Shown here in pieces: positions 35,841 through 44,553 of a DNA stretch of 64,000 bases. The stretch spans positions 372,001 to 436,000 of the forward strand of contig JADJBL010000045.1 of NCBI GenBank assembly GCA_016703765.1, given 5' to 3'. Under the pieces are notes generated by a model. The model was not told where the DNA came from. It worked only from the letters and a program-made list of their open reading frames with translations, and did not search any database. This DNA comes from Saprospirales bacterium. GTDB lineage: Bacteria; Bacteroidota; Bacteroidia; Chitinophagales; Saprospiraceae. The translations under genes and the position numbers were made by a program. Positions within the stretch are counted from its first letter, which is position 1, and each line of letters starts with the position of its first letter.

Positions 35841-37646
35841 TCAGATATCGTCCCCTCTCAATATGCGGAAGCGTTTCCGCGCCTCTACGGCAAAGGTGCT
35901 GTTGGAAAAATCGAGGAACAGTTTCTCGTATAGCTCCTTGGCCTTTTCCGGGTTGCCCAGATAAAGTTCGTGCAGGGTGGCCAGTTCAAACAGGGCGTTG
36001 TCGGCCCGAATCTCTTCCTTATGTTCGTCCACGATCGTCTGCAGCAGGGCTGCGGCGGAGGGATAATCCCGTTTTTTCCTGAACACCTGGGCCTTGGCAT
36101 AGAGCACATCGTCTTGCAGGGAATGTTCCGGAAACTGGCTCAGCAGGCTGTCCAGCTTGGCAAAGGCCTCATCAAACCGGTTCTGGAAAATGAGCAGGTC
36201 CGCTTCGGCGTACAAGGTCAGAGAAGTGGTGGTGGAGTCGAGGCCGAGGTTATCCATGATAAAGACGGACAGGTCGAGCGCATCGTTGGCGATGAGCTTG
36301 GAGGTCGAGGCCTTCAGGACTTCAAATTGTGCCTGCGCCCATTCGAAATCCCCAAAATAATAGGACAGTTTTGCATTCCGGAACCGGGCTTCGTGCCCTA
36401 GCACATCGTCTTCAAAGGCTTTGTCGACCTGGGAGTAGAGCAAGGTAGCGTCCCAACGCTCGCCCCGGATGAGATAGTAGTCGGCCAGCGCGATCTTTCC
36501 CCGGGCCTGCACGGCCTGCTGAATGCCAGGCATGGCCACCATCTCCTGAAGCAGGAGGATGGCCTTTTCCAAATCGTTCAGGTAATAGGCGTCGAGCTCG
36601 GAAAGCTCCAGGATGATCGGGGCCGTATTGCGGTTGCGGCCAAACTCATCGAGAAAGACGAGGTATTCCTGTTCCAGTTGGAGGAGTTCTTCCTGGGTAT
36701 AGACATAATCCTGCACCAGTTTTTCCCGCTTGCAGCGGAGCAGCTGGCGTTTGGATTCCACGTAGATCGGAGTGCTGGGGCCTTTCTCGGTGATAATGTA
36801 GGAATAAGCGTCGATCGCTACGTCGTAGTATTTGTCGTTGGCCACAGTTTCGGCGAATTGGAACACCCGGAACCCATTCTCCTTGAGCCGGCGGTCGAGC
36901 GATTTGACCTGTCGCAGCGCGTTGGCATAATCTTTTCGCTGGATAAACACCCAGCCGAGGAGTTCGACGTAGAAAATAGCGTCCTCTTCTTCCTGGATGC
37001 GGGTATAGAGCTGGGTTTGCAGTTCGTCGAAGTCTGCGTTTGAAAAATAGCGCTGGAAGATGGTCTGAAGAGAGGTCAGTATCCCTGGGTTGTCGCGCAG
37101 GCTGTTGAGGTAGCTTTCGATCATGCGGGGCGAATCGCCCTGTCTGCGGTACAGCTCGCCCAGGTTGTAGGAAAAGGTGCCGTCGTCGGCCAGCAGGCGG
37201 GCGCCTTTTTCATAGGTGGCGATCGCCAGATCGTATTTTGCCAGTTGGGTAAAGGACTGGGCCAGCTTGATGACGGCGCCGCGATCGGCGGGGAGATTTT
37301 TGACAGCCCTTTCGTATTCCTCGTTGGCTTCCTCGATGCGCAACTGGCGCTCGTACAGGTTGCCCAGCCCCACGCTAAAGGATAGTCTTTCCGGATATTT
37401 CTTCAACTCCTTTTTGAGCGATTTCTCCGCCTCTTCGTATTGCTGAAGGGAGAGCAGGCATTCGATATAGCGGTCGTAATAGAAATCCTGCGTTTCATTG
37501 GCGCGGTACAGCCGCTCAAACATCACGGCTGCCTTCTCGTATTCGCCGTTTTGGTAATACTGCTGTGCCAGCCGCGCATCCTGGGCGGAGGTAGATAAGG
37601 GGAGCAGAAAGAGCAGGGTCAGGATAGCAAAGACCAAAGTGCGCAT
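35841..37646 (-). CDS. Secreted TPR-repeat protein
   Basis: 601 residues from the ATG at 37644-37646, which begins a signal peptide (MRTLVFAILTLLFLLPLSTS). The mature part is helical with repeated TPR-like units (YYQNGEYEKAAVMFERLYRA; KYDLAIATYEKGARLLADDG; RFDEAFAKLDSLLSQFPEHS; NPEKAKELYEKLFLDFSNST). Similar Bacteroidota proteins are periplasmic scaffolds of unknown role. It lies upstream in the direction opposite to rpmH and is separated from tonB by 119 bp. An in-frame upstream start (37676) is less likely as it puts charged residues before the signal peptide. Confidence 0.88.
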   Translation of the reverse strand: MRTLVFAILTLLFLLPLSTSAQDARLAQQYYQNGEYEKAAVMFERLYRANETQDFYYDRYIECLLSLQQYEEAEKSLKKELKKYPERLSFSVGLGNLYERQLRIEEANEEYERAVKNLPADRGAVIKLAQSFTQLAKYDLAIATYEKGARLLADDGTFSYNLGELYRRQGDSPRMIESYLNSLRDNPGILTSLQTIFQRYFSNADFDELQTQLYTRIQEEEDAIFYVELLGWVFIQRKDYANALRQVKSLDRRLKENGFRVFQFAETVANDKYYDVAIDAYSYIITEKGPSTPIYVESKRQLLRCKREKLVQDYVYTQEELLQLEQEYLVFLDEFGRNRNTAPIILELSELDAYYLNDLEKAILLLQEMVAMPGIQQAVQARGKIALADYYLIRGERWDATLLYSQVDKAFEDDVLGHEARFRNAKLSYYFGDFEWAQAQFEVLKASTSKLIANDALDLSVFIMDNLGLDSTTTSLTLYAEADLLIFQNRFDEAFAKLDSLLSQFPEHSLQDDVLYAKAQVFRKKRDYPSAAALLQTIVDEHKEEIRADNALFELATLHELYLGNPEKAKELYEKLFLDFSNSTFAVEARKRFRILRGDDI

Positions 37647-37765
37647 AGCGTATAATTTTTCCCGTGTTTTTGTCAAACGCGGAGGAGCCTTGAAAAGTTG
37701 TCAAACGGAAAGCGGCTGCCCGGGATACCCCGGCAGCCGCTTTCACGATATCGGATCGGATCCGT

Positions 37766-38662
37766 TTATTCGAGTTTGAATTTAACCGGCAGGTTGAACT
37801 GTACGCGAACGGCGCGTCCGCGCTGCTTGCCCGGAACCCAGGTAGGCATATCGTTCACCACCCGGAGGGCTTCCTGTCCGCACTGGGCGCCGATGTCGCG
37901 GGCCACTTTCGCGTCGGTGATGGAGCCGTCTTTTTCCACCACGAATTGTATCACCACAGTCCCTTCCACGCCGTTTTCACGGGCAATAGCGGGGTACTTG
38001 ATGTTTTTGTAGATATACTCCAGCATTTTCTGCTCGGCGCATTTTTTCCGGTCGTCCTTGTTGGATTTGTCTTCGCAACCCGGGAAACGGGGCATGTCTT
38101 CCACGACTTTGAAGATCTCATCCACTTTGGGCGCTGGCGGCGGCGGCGGGGGAGGAGGAGGAGGAGGGTCGTTTTTCGGCTGCGGTTCCAACTTGGTATC
38201 GTCGTCGATGGAGTTGTCGGTAAATTCGACCTGATCTTCTTCTTCGATCAACTCTTCCGGCACTTCCACGATGGTAGGAGGCGGGGGAGGAGGCGGGGGA
38301 GGGGGCGGTTCGGCAGTCCGCGGCGGTTCGATCTCGATTTCTTCGTCGAGCTCCATAGCGCCGGCGGGGATGACCACTTTTTCTTCGTAGGTGGTCCAGC
38401 TGAAAGCCAGGATGGTCAGGCCGATGGCGAGCACGAGGCCGAAATTAAAAATGGTGTTGCTGAATTGGAACACATCCACGTCGGGATACTTGTTCCGAAC
38501 ATCCAGCACCGACTTCTCGGGTCCGCTCTCGTACTTTTTCGACAGGTTTTGGCTCGACTTTCCGGCAAAAACCGTCCGGAGGACGTAGATCAAAGCAAGG
38601 ATCAGCACGATGGCGACCCCTGTGGCGATGCCAACCCAGTTACCTGTTACTGAAAAATCCAT
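37766..38662 (-). CDS. TonB-family energy transducer with two TM segments
   Basis: 298 residues from the ATG at 38660-38662. Two hydrophobic helices lie near the N-terminus (GIATGVAIVLILALIYVL; IFNFGLVLAIGLTILAFSW), then two uninterrupted proline tracts of ten or eleven residues, and a C-terminal TonB domain (PRFPGCEDKSNKDD, EYIYKNIKYPAIARENGVEG, WVPGKQRGRAVRVQFNLPVK). It passes proton-motive energy to outer-membrane receptors. Canonical TonB has one TM helix, so the extra helix is notable. The proline tracts are encoded by near-pure GGN/GGC-type repeats on the plus strand (about 38133-38165, 38278-38305) and could slip. VanZ lies 2 bp upstream. Confidence 0.9.
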   Translation of the reverse strand: MDFSVTGNWVGIATGVAIVLILALIYVLRTVFAGKSSQNLSKKYESGPEKSVLDVRNKYPDVDVFQFSNTIFNFGLVLAIGLTILAFSWTTYEEKVVIPAGAMELDEEIEIEPPRTAEPPPPPPPPPPPTIVEVPEELIEEEDQVEFTDNSIDDDTKLEPQPKNDPPPPPPPPPPPAPKVDEIFKVVEDMPRFPGCEDKSNKDDRKKCAEQKMLEYIYKNIKYPAIARENGVEGTVVIQFVVEKDGSITDAKVARDIGAQCGQEALRVVNDMPTWVPGKQRGRAVRVQFNLPVKFKLE

Positions 38663-38664
38663 GT

Positions 38665-39024
38665 TCAAAAATTTAAATGATAAATAAGTCTTCTAAACAC
38701 GCCGTATCCCGTAATAGCCCCCAGAATATTGGCCAGCATATCGGCCCATTCAAAGTGCCTGTAAGGGAAGAAAGTCAGTTGCAACACCTCCATGGACAAG
38801 CCGAAGAGGATCGCAAGCAATATTGCGGGCAGCGGATGGTGCCAGCCGATTCGGTAGAAGCCCCACAGAAGGAGGAATACCAGCACGACGTATGCGCCAA
38901 AATGCCCGGCTTTGTCCCAGGAAATTTCATCCCAAAACCCGGAGGGCAACTGTATGCCTGGCCCCGCAGAAAGGGCAAGGATCACAATGCTCCAAATAAT
39001 GGCCGGGAAAAAAGCTTTCAACAT
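38665..39024 (-). CDS. VanZ-family membrane protein
   Basis: 119 residues with four hydrophobic segments and the VanZ-like motifs FWDEISWDKAGHFGAYVVLV (Asp-Lys-x-x-H) and LFGLSMEVLQLTFFPYRHFE, then WADMLANILGAITGYGVF. VanZ-like proteins are of unclear function; VanZ itself gives low-level teicoplanin resistance in enterococci, but most homologues are not resistance genes. It appears to be in an operon with gcvH upstream (70 bp) and tonB downstream. Confidence 0.9.
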   Translation of the reverse strand: MLKAFFPAIIWSIVILALSAGPGIQLPSGFWDEISWDKAGHFGAYVVLVFLLLWGFYRIGWHHPLPAILLAILFGLSMEVLQLTFFPYRHFEWADMLANILGAITGYGVFRRLIYHLNF

Positions 39025-39093
39025 TCAAATAACTGCCTCAGCGGTACTTAGATGCAAGGGTCCTTCATTTTGGCGCAGACCGGGTAAAAAAAA

Positions 39094-39486
39094 TTACCCG
39101 ATCAAGGCCTGGTAAGCGGAAGCGTCCATCAGACCTGCTAACTCAGCAGGGTCGCGGATCTCCATTTTGATGATCCAGCCCTCTCCGTAAGCGTCCGAAT
39201 TGATGATCCCGGGGTTATCTCCCTTGGATTCATCCAGAGCAGGGTTGAACTCGAGTATCTTCCCGCTAACCGGGAGGAACAGTTCGGCCGTTGTTTTGAC
39301 GGCTTCCACGGTGCCGAACACATCTTCGGCATTCAGATCATCGCCCACGGTGTCTACTTCGATGTAAACCAGTTCGCCAAGTTCGCCCTGGGCAAAATCG
39401 GTGATACCCACATACGCGATGTTTCCCGATTCAATCCGGATCCACTCGTGGTCTTTCGTATATTTCAGATTAGATGGCACTCCCAT
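39094..39486 (-). CDS. gcvH: Glycine cleavage system H protein
   Basis: 130 residues from the ATG at 39484-39486 (MGVPSNLKYTKDHEWIRIES). H protein carries the aminomethyl group on a lipoyl-lysine between the P, T and L proteins. The lipoylation site is the Lys in GTVEAVKTTAELFLPVSG. The C-terminal GEGWIIKMEIRDPAELAGLM is typical. No other gcv gene is adjacent. Confidence 0.96.
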   Translation of the reverse strand: MGVPSNLKYTKDHEWIRIESGNIAYVGITDFAQGELGELVYIEVDTVGDDLNAEDVFGTVEAVKTTAELFLPVSGKILEFNPALDESKGDNPGIINSDAYGEGWIIKMEIRDPAELAGLMDASAYQALIG

Positions 39487-39586
39487 AAACCTGTGCTGTA
39501 TAAAAAGATGAATGAAAATTGGTTCTCGATTGCTGGCCAAAAATAATTTATTTTTTGGGAACCAGGCCTTTGACCGGCTTTAATTT

Positions 39587-40915
39587 TCAGGAATTGGACG
39601 CTACTTTCGGGGTTTTAGCCAGGAAGTTCTTCACCCAATCCGTCGTCATCGACTTAGGCCGTTCCAGCGGGAATCCCAGCGCGCGCGACCAGCAGGTCGA
39701 CGCCATGACCCCAAGAGCCCGGGAAACGCCGAACAACACGGTATAAAAATCGTATTCCTTCATCCCGTAATGCACCAGCAAAGCCCCCGAGTGGGCGTCC
39801 ACATTGGGCCAGGGGTTTTTGACCTTGCCCATGGTTTCCAGAATGGGCGGCACCAGCTCGTAAATTTTCCATACCACGTTCACGATCGGGTCGTCCTTGA
39901 TATATTGTTTGGCGAACTCCATCTGGGCGATAAACCGGGGGTCGGGCTTCCGGAGCACGGCGTGTCCGTAACCGGGCACGATCTTGCCCGCTGCGATGGT
40001 CGTATGAACATATTCTTTGATATCGTCGTCGGTGGGCCGGTCGGTGCCGATGGCGTCGATCATGTTGAATATCCAGCGGATCACCTCCTGGTTGGCGAGC
40101 CCGTGCAGGGGGCCGGCCAGAGCCGCCATCCCTCCGGCGAAGGAGAGGTAGGGATCGCTCAGCGTGGAGCCAATCAGGTGGACCGTATGCGCCGATGCGT
40201 TGCCTCCCTCGTGATCCGCATGGATGGTGAGGTAGAGGCGGATGAGGTTCATGAAGTCGCTGCCCGGAATGCCGAGCATGTGCGCAAAGTTGCCCCCCCA
40301 GTCCAGGTGGATGTTGGGGGCGATATGTTGCCCATTGTGATAGGATCGCCGGTAGATATAGGCCGCCAGGCGGGGTAGGCGGGCAATGAGGTTCATGGCA
40401 TCCTCATAAGCTGCATCCCAGTATTCCTCCTTGCTCATTCCGTCTTCATAACGGTGCGCGAATACGCTGCCGCTCTGAAGGGCCGTGATGCCCATGATAA
40501 ACTGGGTCATCGGATGCGTCGTGACGGGCAGGAGGTCCAGCAGTTTGAATACGTGTTCGGGGATATTGCAGCGTTGGATCCACTGTTCGGTGAGCCAATG
40601 GACCTCTTTTTCGGTGGGGATTTCTCCGACGAGCATGAGCCAGAAAAGCCCTTCGGGAAGCGGTTCTTTTCCGTCGGGTCCTTTCGGAAGGCGCTTTTTC
40701 AGCTCCGGGATCGAATACCCCCGAAAGCGGATGCCCTCCATAGGGTCCAGTTCGGATGTTTCCCAGACCATCATTTGAATATTGCGGGCGCCGCCGTAAA
40801 CCTGACTGAGTGTGATGTTTTCCACTACGGTTTCTCCGTGCTCCCGCAGAATCTCCTTGACCTCTGCCTTTAGTTCGGCAGCTTTTTTCTGAAATTTTTG
40901 CTTGAGGATATCCAT
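39587..40915 (-). CDS. gltA: Citrate synthase, eukaryotic type
   Basis: 442 residues beginning MDILKQKFQKKAAELKAEVK. It condenses acetyl-CoA and oxaloacetate in the TCA cycle. The catalytic residues are visible: His in AALAGPLHGLANQEVIRW, His in IVPGYGHAVLRKPDPRF, and Asp in NVDAHSGALLVHYGM. Features such as VYGGARNIQMMVWETSELDP fit the eukaryotic/mitochondrial-like type found in Bacteroidota rather than the E. coli type II enzyme. A hairpin (40930-40962) lies just upstream. Confidence 0.95.
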   Translation of the reverse strand: MDILKQKFQKKAAELKAEVKEILREHGETVVENITLSQVYGGARNIQMMVWETSELDPMEGIRFRGYSIPELKKRLPKGPDGKEPLPEGLFWLMLVGEIPTEKEVHWLTEQWIQRCNIPEHVFKLLDLLPVTTHPMTQFIMGITALQSGSVFAHRYEDGMSKEEYWDAAYEDAMNLIARLPRLAAYIYRRSYHNGQHIAPNIHLDWGGNFAHMLGIPGSDFMNLIRLYLTIHADHEGGNASAHTVHLIGSTLSDPYLSFAGGMAALAGPLHGLANQEVIRWIFNMIDAIGTDRPTDDDIKEYVHTTIAAGKIVPGYGHAVLRKPDPRFIAQMEFAKQYIKDDPIVNVVWKIYELVPPILETMGKVKNPWPNVDAHSGALLVHYGMKEYDFYTVLFGVSRALGVMASTCWSRALGFPLERPKSMTTDWVKNFLAKTPKVASNS

Positions 40916-40929
40916 TGATATTGATTAAT

Positions 40930-40962
40930 AGGCCGGGTAGGGCGGGCGCGTACCCGACCTAA
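40930..40962. repeat. Imperfect hairpin sharing the GGGCGGGC core
   Basis: Arms of about 11 bp (TAGGCCGGGTA / TACCCGACCTA, one mismatch) enclose GGGCGGGCGCG. The string TAGGGCGGGCGC is shared with the hairpin at 35478. It lies between the small secreted-protein gene and citrate synthase, both leftward. Confidence 0.65.
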
Positions 40963-40983
40963 AGTTACTTTAGTTCCGAGGTT

Positions 40984-41397
40984 TTACTCCAACTCGAGCA
41001 CAGCCATTTCTACCTGATCGATCGGAACGCCTTTGGACAACAAGGCCGATGCGACTTCGGCCCGTTTTTCCCGGCGCTCGATGGAAAATGCGCGGTAGAA
41101 AGGGGTTTGAGCTTCGCTCAGCATTAACTGCACGGAAATGTCCGCACCGTATTCGATAGCCTTAAGCTGCTCCAGATAGAGAGACTGGTCGCTGGTCTTA
41201 TTGGGGGTGATCAGTTCGCGGTCGCGGAAGCGCCGGGCCTGAATCTGGTAGATTTTTTCCTGCTGGATGTCGCTCAGCTGGTATTTCTTGGTCAGGAGTT
41301 CCGCCATGCCTTTCGCTTTTTCCTCGGGCGTACCGGACTGGGCGGATAAAACCCCCGCCACGCTTATAAAAAGGAATCCAAACAACAATTGTTTCAT
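40984..41397 (-). CDS. Small secreted helical protein, function unknown
   Basis: 137 residues with a signal peptide (MKQLLFGFLFISVAGVLSAQ). The mature part is helical and charged (GTPEEKAKGMAELLTKKYQL; QQEKIYQIQARRFRDRELIT; YRAFSIERREKRAEVASALL). The pattern of a short periplasmic helical hairpin recalls CpxP/heavy-metal-sensor-like proteins found in Bacteroidota, but I cannot assign it. A possible weak -7 box TATCTTTA lies near 41428-41435. Confidence 0.75.
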   Translation of the reverse strand: MKQLLFGFLFISVAGVLSAQSGTPEEKAKGMAELLTKKYQLSDIQQEKIYQIQARRFRDRELITPNKTSDQSLYLEQLKAIEYGADISVQLMLSEAQTPFYRAFSIERREKRAEVASALLSKGVPIDQVEMAVLELE

Positions 41398-41514
41398 GGA
41401 TAATGCTTTGTGGTAAAAATGGTTCTGTAAAGATACAATATTACGTCAAAATCGCCTTTCCGGCCATTTTTTCCCGCCTAAAGTAGAAAAGCAGACAGAT
41501 AGGGGACTTTTCCT

Positions 41515-41522
41515 TAGATTTG
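41515..41522 (+). promoter_or_regulatory. Predicted -7 box (TAGATTTG) for the DUF3109 gene
   Basis: An exact TAnnTTTG match 25 bp before the ATG at 41547, supporting that start. Confidence 0.55.
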
Positions 41523-41546
41523 CGGGGCCTTTTTGCCGGCATTCCT

Positions 41547-42137
41547 ATGGTAATCGTACAGGACAAGTTAATCAGCGAGGACGTTTTGGAACAGGCTTTT
41601 GTCTGCAACCTGCAGGCCTGTAAGGGCGCGTGTTGCTGGGAAGGCGATTTCGGGGCGCCTCTGGAAAAGGGCGAGCTCGACATCCTGGTCGATATCTTCG
41701 ACCGGGTCAAGCCCTTTTTACTGCCCGAAGCAGTCGATCACCTTCAAAAGGAAGGGCTGTATACCTTTTACGAAGACGAGGGTTTCGGCACGACCCTCAT
41801 GCCCAACGGCGCCTGCGCCTATATGACCCTCGACCCAAGCGGCATCGCCCAATGCGGGATCGAAAAGGCTTTCAAGGCCGGCGCCATTGAGTTTCAAAAG
41901 CCCATCTCTTGTCATTTATACCCCATACGGGTCAAAAAAGACGAAAAAGAGCGCTTCGAAGCCCTGAACTACGATCGCTGGGAAATCTGCAATCCCGCCT
42001 GCCAGCTTGGAAAAAAATTAAAAATGCCGGTTTACCGCTTCCTCAAGGAGGCCCTTGTGCGCAAGTACGGCCCTGACTTTTACGAGGAATTGGACGAGGT
42101 GGCAGCCTGGCTCGAAAACGGAGGCAAAGAGGCTTAA
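41547..42137 (+). CDS. DUF3109 family protein
   Basis: 196 residues (start MVIVQDKLISEDVLEQAFVC). A cysteine set is seen: FVCNLQACKGACCWEGDFGA, NGACAYMTLDPSGIAQCGIE, PISCHLYPIR and EICNPACQLGKK. Eight or more conserved Cys in this pattern are typical of DUF3109/UPF0153-like proteins, suggesting a zinc or Fe-S site. The biochemical role is unknown. It has its own predicted promoter and precedes ppiD by 139 bp. Confidence 0.92.
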   Translation: MVIVQDKLISEDVLEQAFVCNLQACKGACCWEGDFGAPLEKGELDILVDIFDRVKPFLLPEAVDHLQKEGLYTFYEDEGFGTTLMPNGACAYMTLDPSGIAQCGIEKAFKAGAIEFQKPISCHLYPIRVKKDEKERFEALNYDRWEICNPACQLGKKLKMPVYRFLKEALVRKYGPDFYEELDEVAAWLENGGKEA

Positions 42138-42181
42138 TCCCCTACTTCCGCATTTTTTTTTGCAAAACACAGCAAAGACAT

Positions 42182-42189
42182 TACTTTTG
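42182..42189 (+). promoter_or_regulatory. Predicted -7 box (TACTTTTG) for ppiD
   Basis: An exact TAnnTTTG match 87 bp before the ATG at 42277, implying a leader of about 80 nt. Confidence 0.6.
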
Positions 42190-42276
42190 CAGGGATTTTT
42201 GCCGACCCTCCTGCGAGAATGGCAATTCCGGTGGCTTTCCACCCTTACTTGAAAGATTGAAAAATATAGTTGCAGA

Positions 42277-44553
42277 ATGGCTTTGATCAGTAAAATTCGC
42301 AAGCACAGCTGGATCCTCATAGTAATGATCGCCCTTGGTTTGGGCGGATTCATCATGATGGACGTGACCAACAACCAAGGACTGCTGGGGAGCAACCGGA
42401 CCATCATGGCGGAGGTTGCCGATGAAAAAATCGATATCAATGAATTCAATGTGCTGGAGCAAACCGTTTACGGGAACTCCAGCGGCGACCCCTACGCACG
42501 CCGCAGCGCACTCTGGAATTTCTACCTGGAAAAGATACTCCTCGAACAGGAAGCCGAGGCCATGGGTATCGGAGTGGGCAAGGAAGAACTCCTCGACCTC
42601 CAGTTCGGCAACAACCTCAGCCCGGTGATGACCAGGAATTTCATGGACCCGAACACCGGACAAGTTGACCGCAACCGGATCCAGCAATTCAAGACCGCCA
42701 TTGAAAACAATACCCTGGAAGCTTCCCTCCGTCCTTTCTGGGCCTATCAGGAAAAAGACATTATCCGCGAGCGGCTCAAGGATAAAATGGTCAACATGAT
42801 CTCCAAAGGCCTGTACGTGCCTACCTGGATGGCGGAAATGGTCGCCAACGAGCAAAACAGCAAGGTGGACTTCCAGTATGCCCGCATCCCCTTCGACGCC
42901 GTCCCCAACGAAGACGTGACCCTCACCGATGCAGACTACCAGGCCTTTCTCGATGAAAACTCCAAAGAGTTTGCCCAGAAAGAACCGGTTCGCAAACTGG
43001 AATATATCGTTTTTGATGTAAAGCCCAGCCTCGCCGACTCCCAGAGCATTTACAAAAAGATGGAGGAATTGACCGCTGCCTTTGCCGCTACCGAAGACGA
43101 CTCCCTTTTTGTCCAGAATAATTTCGGAACCATCGACGGAGTCTATTACAAGAAAAGCGAGGTATCCTCCGTCATTGCAGATAGTATTTTCAAAGTTCTG
43201 GAAGGCGCCGTGATCGGACCTTACTACGATACCGACGCCTACCGGGCTGTCAAATTGCTCGAGAAGAAAATCATGCCCGACAGCGTGCGCTCGCGGCATA
43301 TCCTGCTTCGCGCCGATATGGCCAACCAGGCCGAGGTACAGCAAGCGTATTTTACCCTCGACAGCTTGCGCCTGCTCGTCAACAACAACATCCAAACCTT
43401 CGACTCCCTGGCTGCCCAATACGGCCAGGACGGAACGGCAGCCAAAGGCGGAGACCTGGGGTTTGCCGCGCAAAACAGAATGGTCAAGCCCTTCAATGAC
43501 CTGATTTTTTATCAGGCCGAACCCGACTCACTCTATATTATTGGCACCGAATTCGGTGTGCACCTGGTGGAAGTAACGGATCGGAAGTATATTAATAACG
43601 AGGTGGGCGTTCGCCTTGGCTTTATCTCCCAGGAGATCATACCCAGCGAAGAAACAGAACGCAATATCGAACAGGAAGCCATCGTGCTGGCCGCCGAAAA
43701 CAACACCCTCGAAGAACTCCGGGCCGCTGTGGCCGCCCGCCCCGAACTGACTTTCCAAAGTTCCGAGCCGCTTACCCGCAATGCCTACTCCATCACCGGC
43801 CTCGGCGCCGGCCAATCGGTGCGCAACATGGTGCGTTGGGCCTATGGAGACGACCCCAGCTACGATGCGCCGGAAGTAGGGGACATTTGCAAAGATGTGT
43901 TCTCCGTCCAGGATCCCGATAAATTTTACGCAAGCCAGTTTGTCATCGCAGGCCTGAAATCCATCCAGAAAGCCGGCCCGCCGACCCTTGCCGCCTTCAA
44001 GGAAGATATCGAACCCGCCGTGATGAACAGGAAAAAAGCCCAGATGATCATCGAACAACTGGGCAAGCCGGCCTCCCTGGCCGAAGCCGCTTCCAAATAT
44101 AAGGTAGCAGTGGACACCGCCAGGAACGTCGCCTTCGCCACCAGTTCCATTCCCAATATGGGGAGCGAACCTAAAGTGGTTGCCACGGCTTTCAAACTGG
44201 ATATCAACAATATTTCCGCGCCCATCGAAGGCAACAGCGGGGTGTTTGTGATCGTACCGGTAGCCAAACCGGCCGTCTCCAGCGCGCCAAACCTTCAGCT
44301 GACCCGCAGGACTATGGGCGCCACCCTCAAGTCGCAGGTGCAGGGCAGACTCATTTCCTTCCTGGAGGAACAGGAGGATGTCAAAGACCAGCGTTCGAAG
44401 TTTTATGTGGGGGGTGAGGGGCGGGGGGGGGGGGGTCCCCCCTCGGAGCATTTTATTTGTGCCTTATTGATCAGAAGAAGAGATGAGCACCCGGACGGTT
44501 TCGATCTTCGTATCGCTTACCGAATCCAGGATGAATTTGAGGCCGTGGAGTAA
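42277..44553 (+). CDS. PpiD/SurA-type periplasmic peptidyl-prolyl isomerase, doubtful C-terminus
   Basis: The protein starts MALISKIRKHSWILIVMIAL with one N-terminal TM anchor, followed by a SurA_N-like domain (about 40-230), a PPIC parvulin domain (about 345-435, with SRHILLRADMANQAEV and GTAAKGGDLGFAAQNRMVKP) and a second helical domain. It should fold outer-membrane proteins at the inner-membrane periplasmic face. The real protein probably ends near KDQRSKFY (about 44406): after that the frame runs through a poly-G tract (44409-44445) and then antisense into the CNNM gene to 44553. One extra G in the run at 44409-44414 would bring the TGA at 44415-44417 into frame. Confidence 0.9.
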   Translation: MALISKIRKHSWILIVMIALGLGGFIMMDVTNNQGLLGSNRTIMAEVADEKIDINEFNVLEQTVYGNSSGDPYARRSALWNFYLEKILLEQEAEAMGIGVGKEELLDLQFGNNLSPVMTRNFMDPNTGQVDRNRIQQFKTAIENNTLEASLRPFWAYQEKDIIRERLKDKMVNMISKGLYVPTWMAEMVANEQNSKVDFQYARIPFDAVPNEDVTLTDADYQAFLDENSKEFAQKEPVRKLEYIVFDVKPSLADSQSIYKKMEELTAAFAATEDDSLFVQNNFGTIDGVYYKKSEVSSVIADSIFKVLEGAVIGPYYDTDAYRAVKLLEKKIMPDSVRSRHILLRADMANQAEVQQAYFTLDSLRLLVNNNIQTFDSLAAQYGQDGTAAKGGDLGFAAQNRMVKPFNDLIFYQAEPDSLYIIGTEFGVHLVEVTDRKYINNEVGVRLGFISQEIIPSEETERNIEQEAIVLAAENNTLEELRAAVAARPELTFQSSEPLTRNAYSITGLGAGQSVRNMVRWAYGDDPSYDAPEVGDICKDVFSVQDPDKFYASQFVIAGLKSIQKAGPPTLAAFKEDIEPAVMNRKKAQMIIEQLGKPASLAEAASKYKVAVDTARNVAFATSSIPNMGSEPKVVATAFKLDINNISAPIEGNSGVFVIVPVAKPAVSSAPNLQLTRRTMGATLKSQVQGRLISFLEEQEDVKDQRSKFYVGGEGRGGGGPPSEHFICALLIRRRDEHPDGFDLRIAYRIQDEFEAVE

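Noticed and set aside
38665..39024. Glycopeptide resistance gene (vanZ)
   Set aside because: VanZ-like proteins are widespread housekeeping membrane proteins; no other van gene is present.
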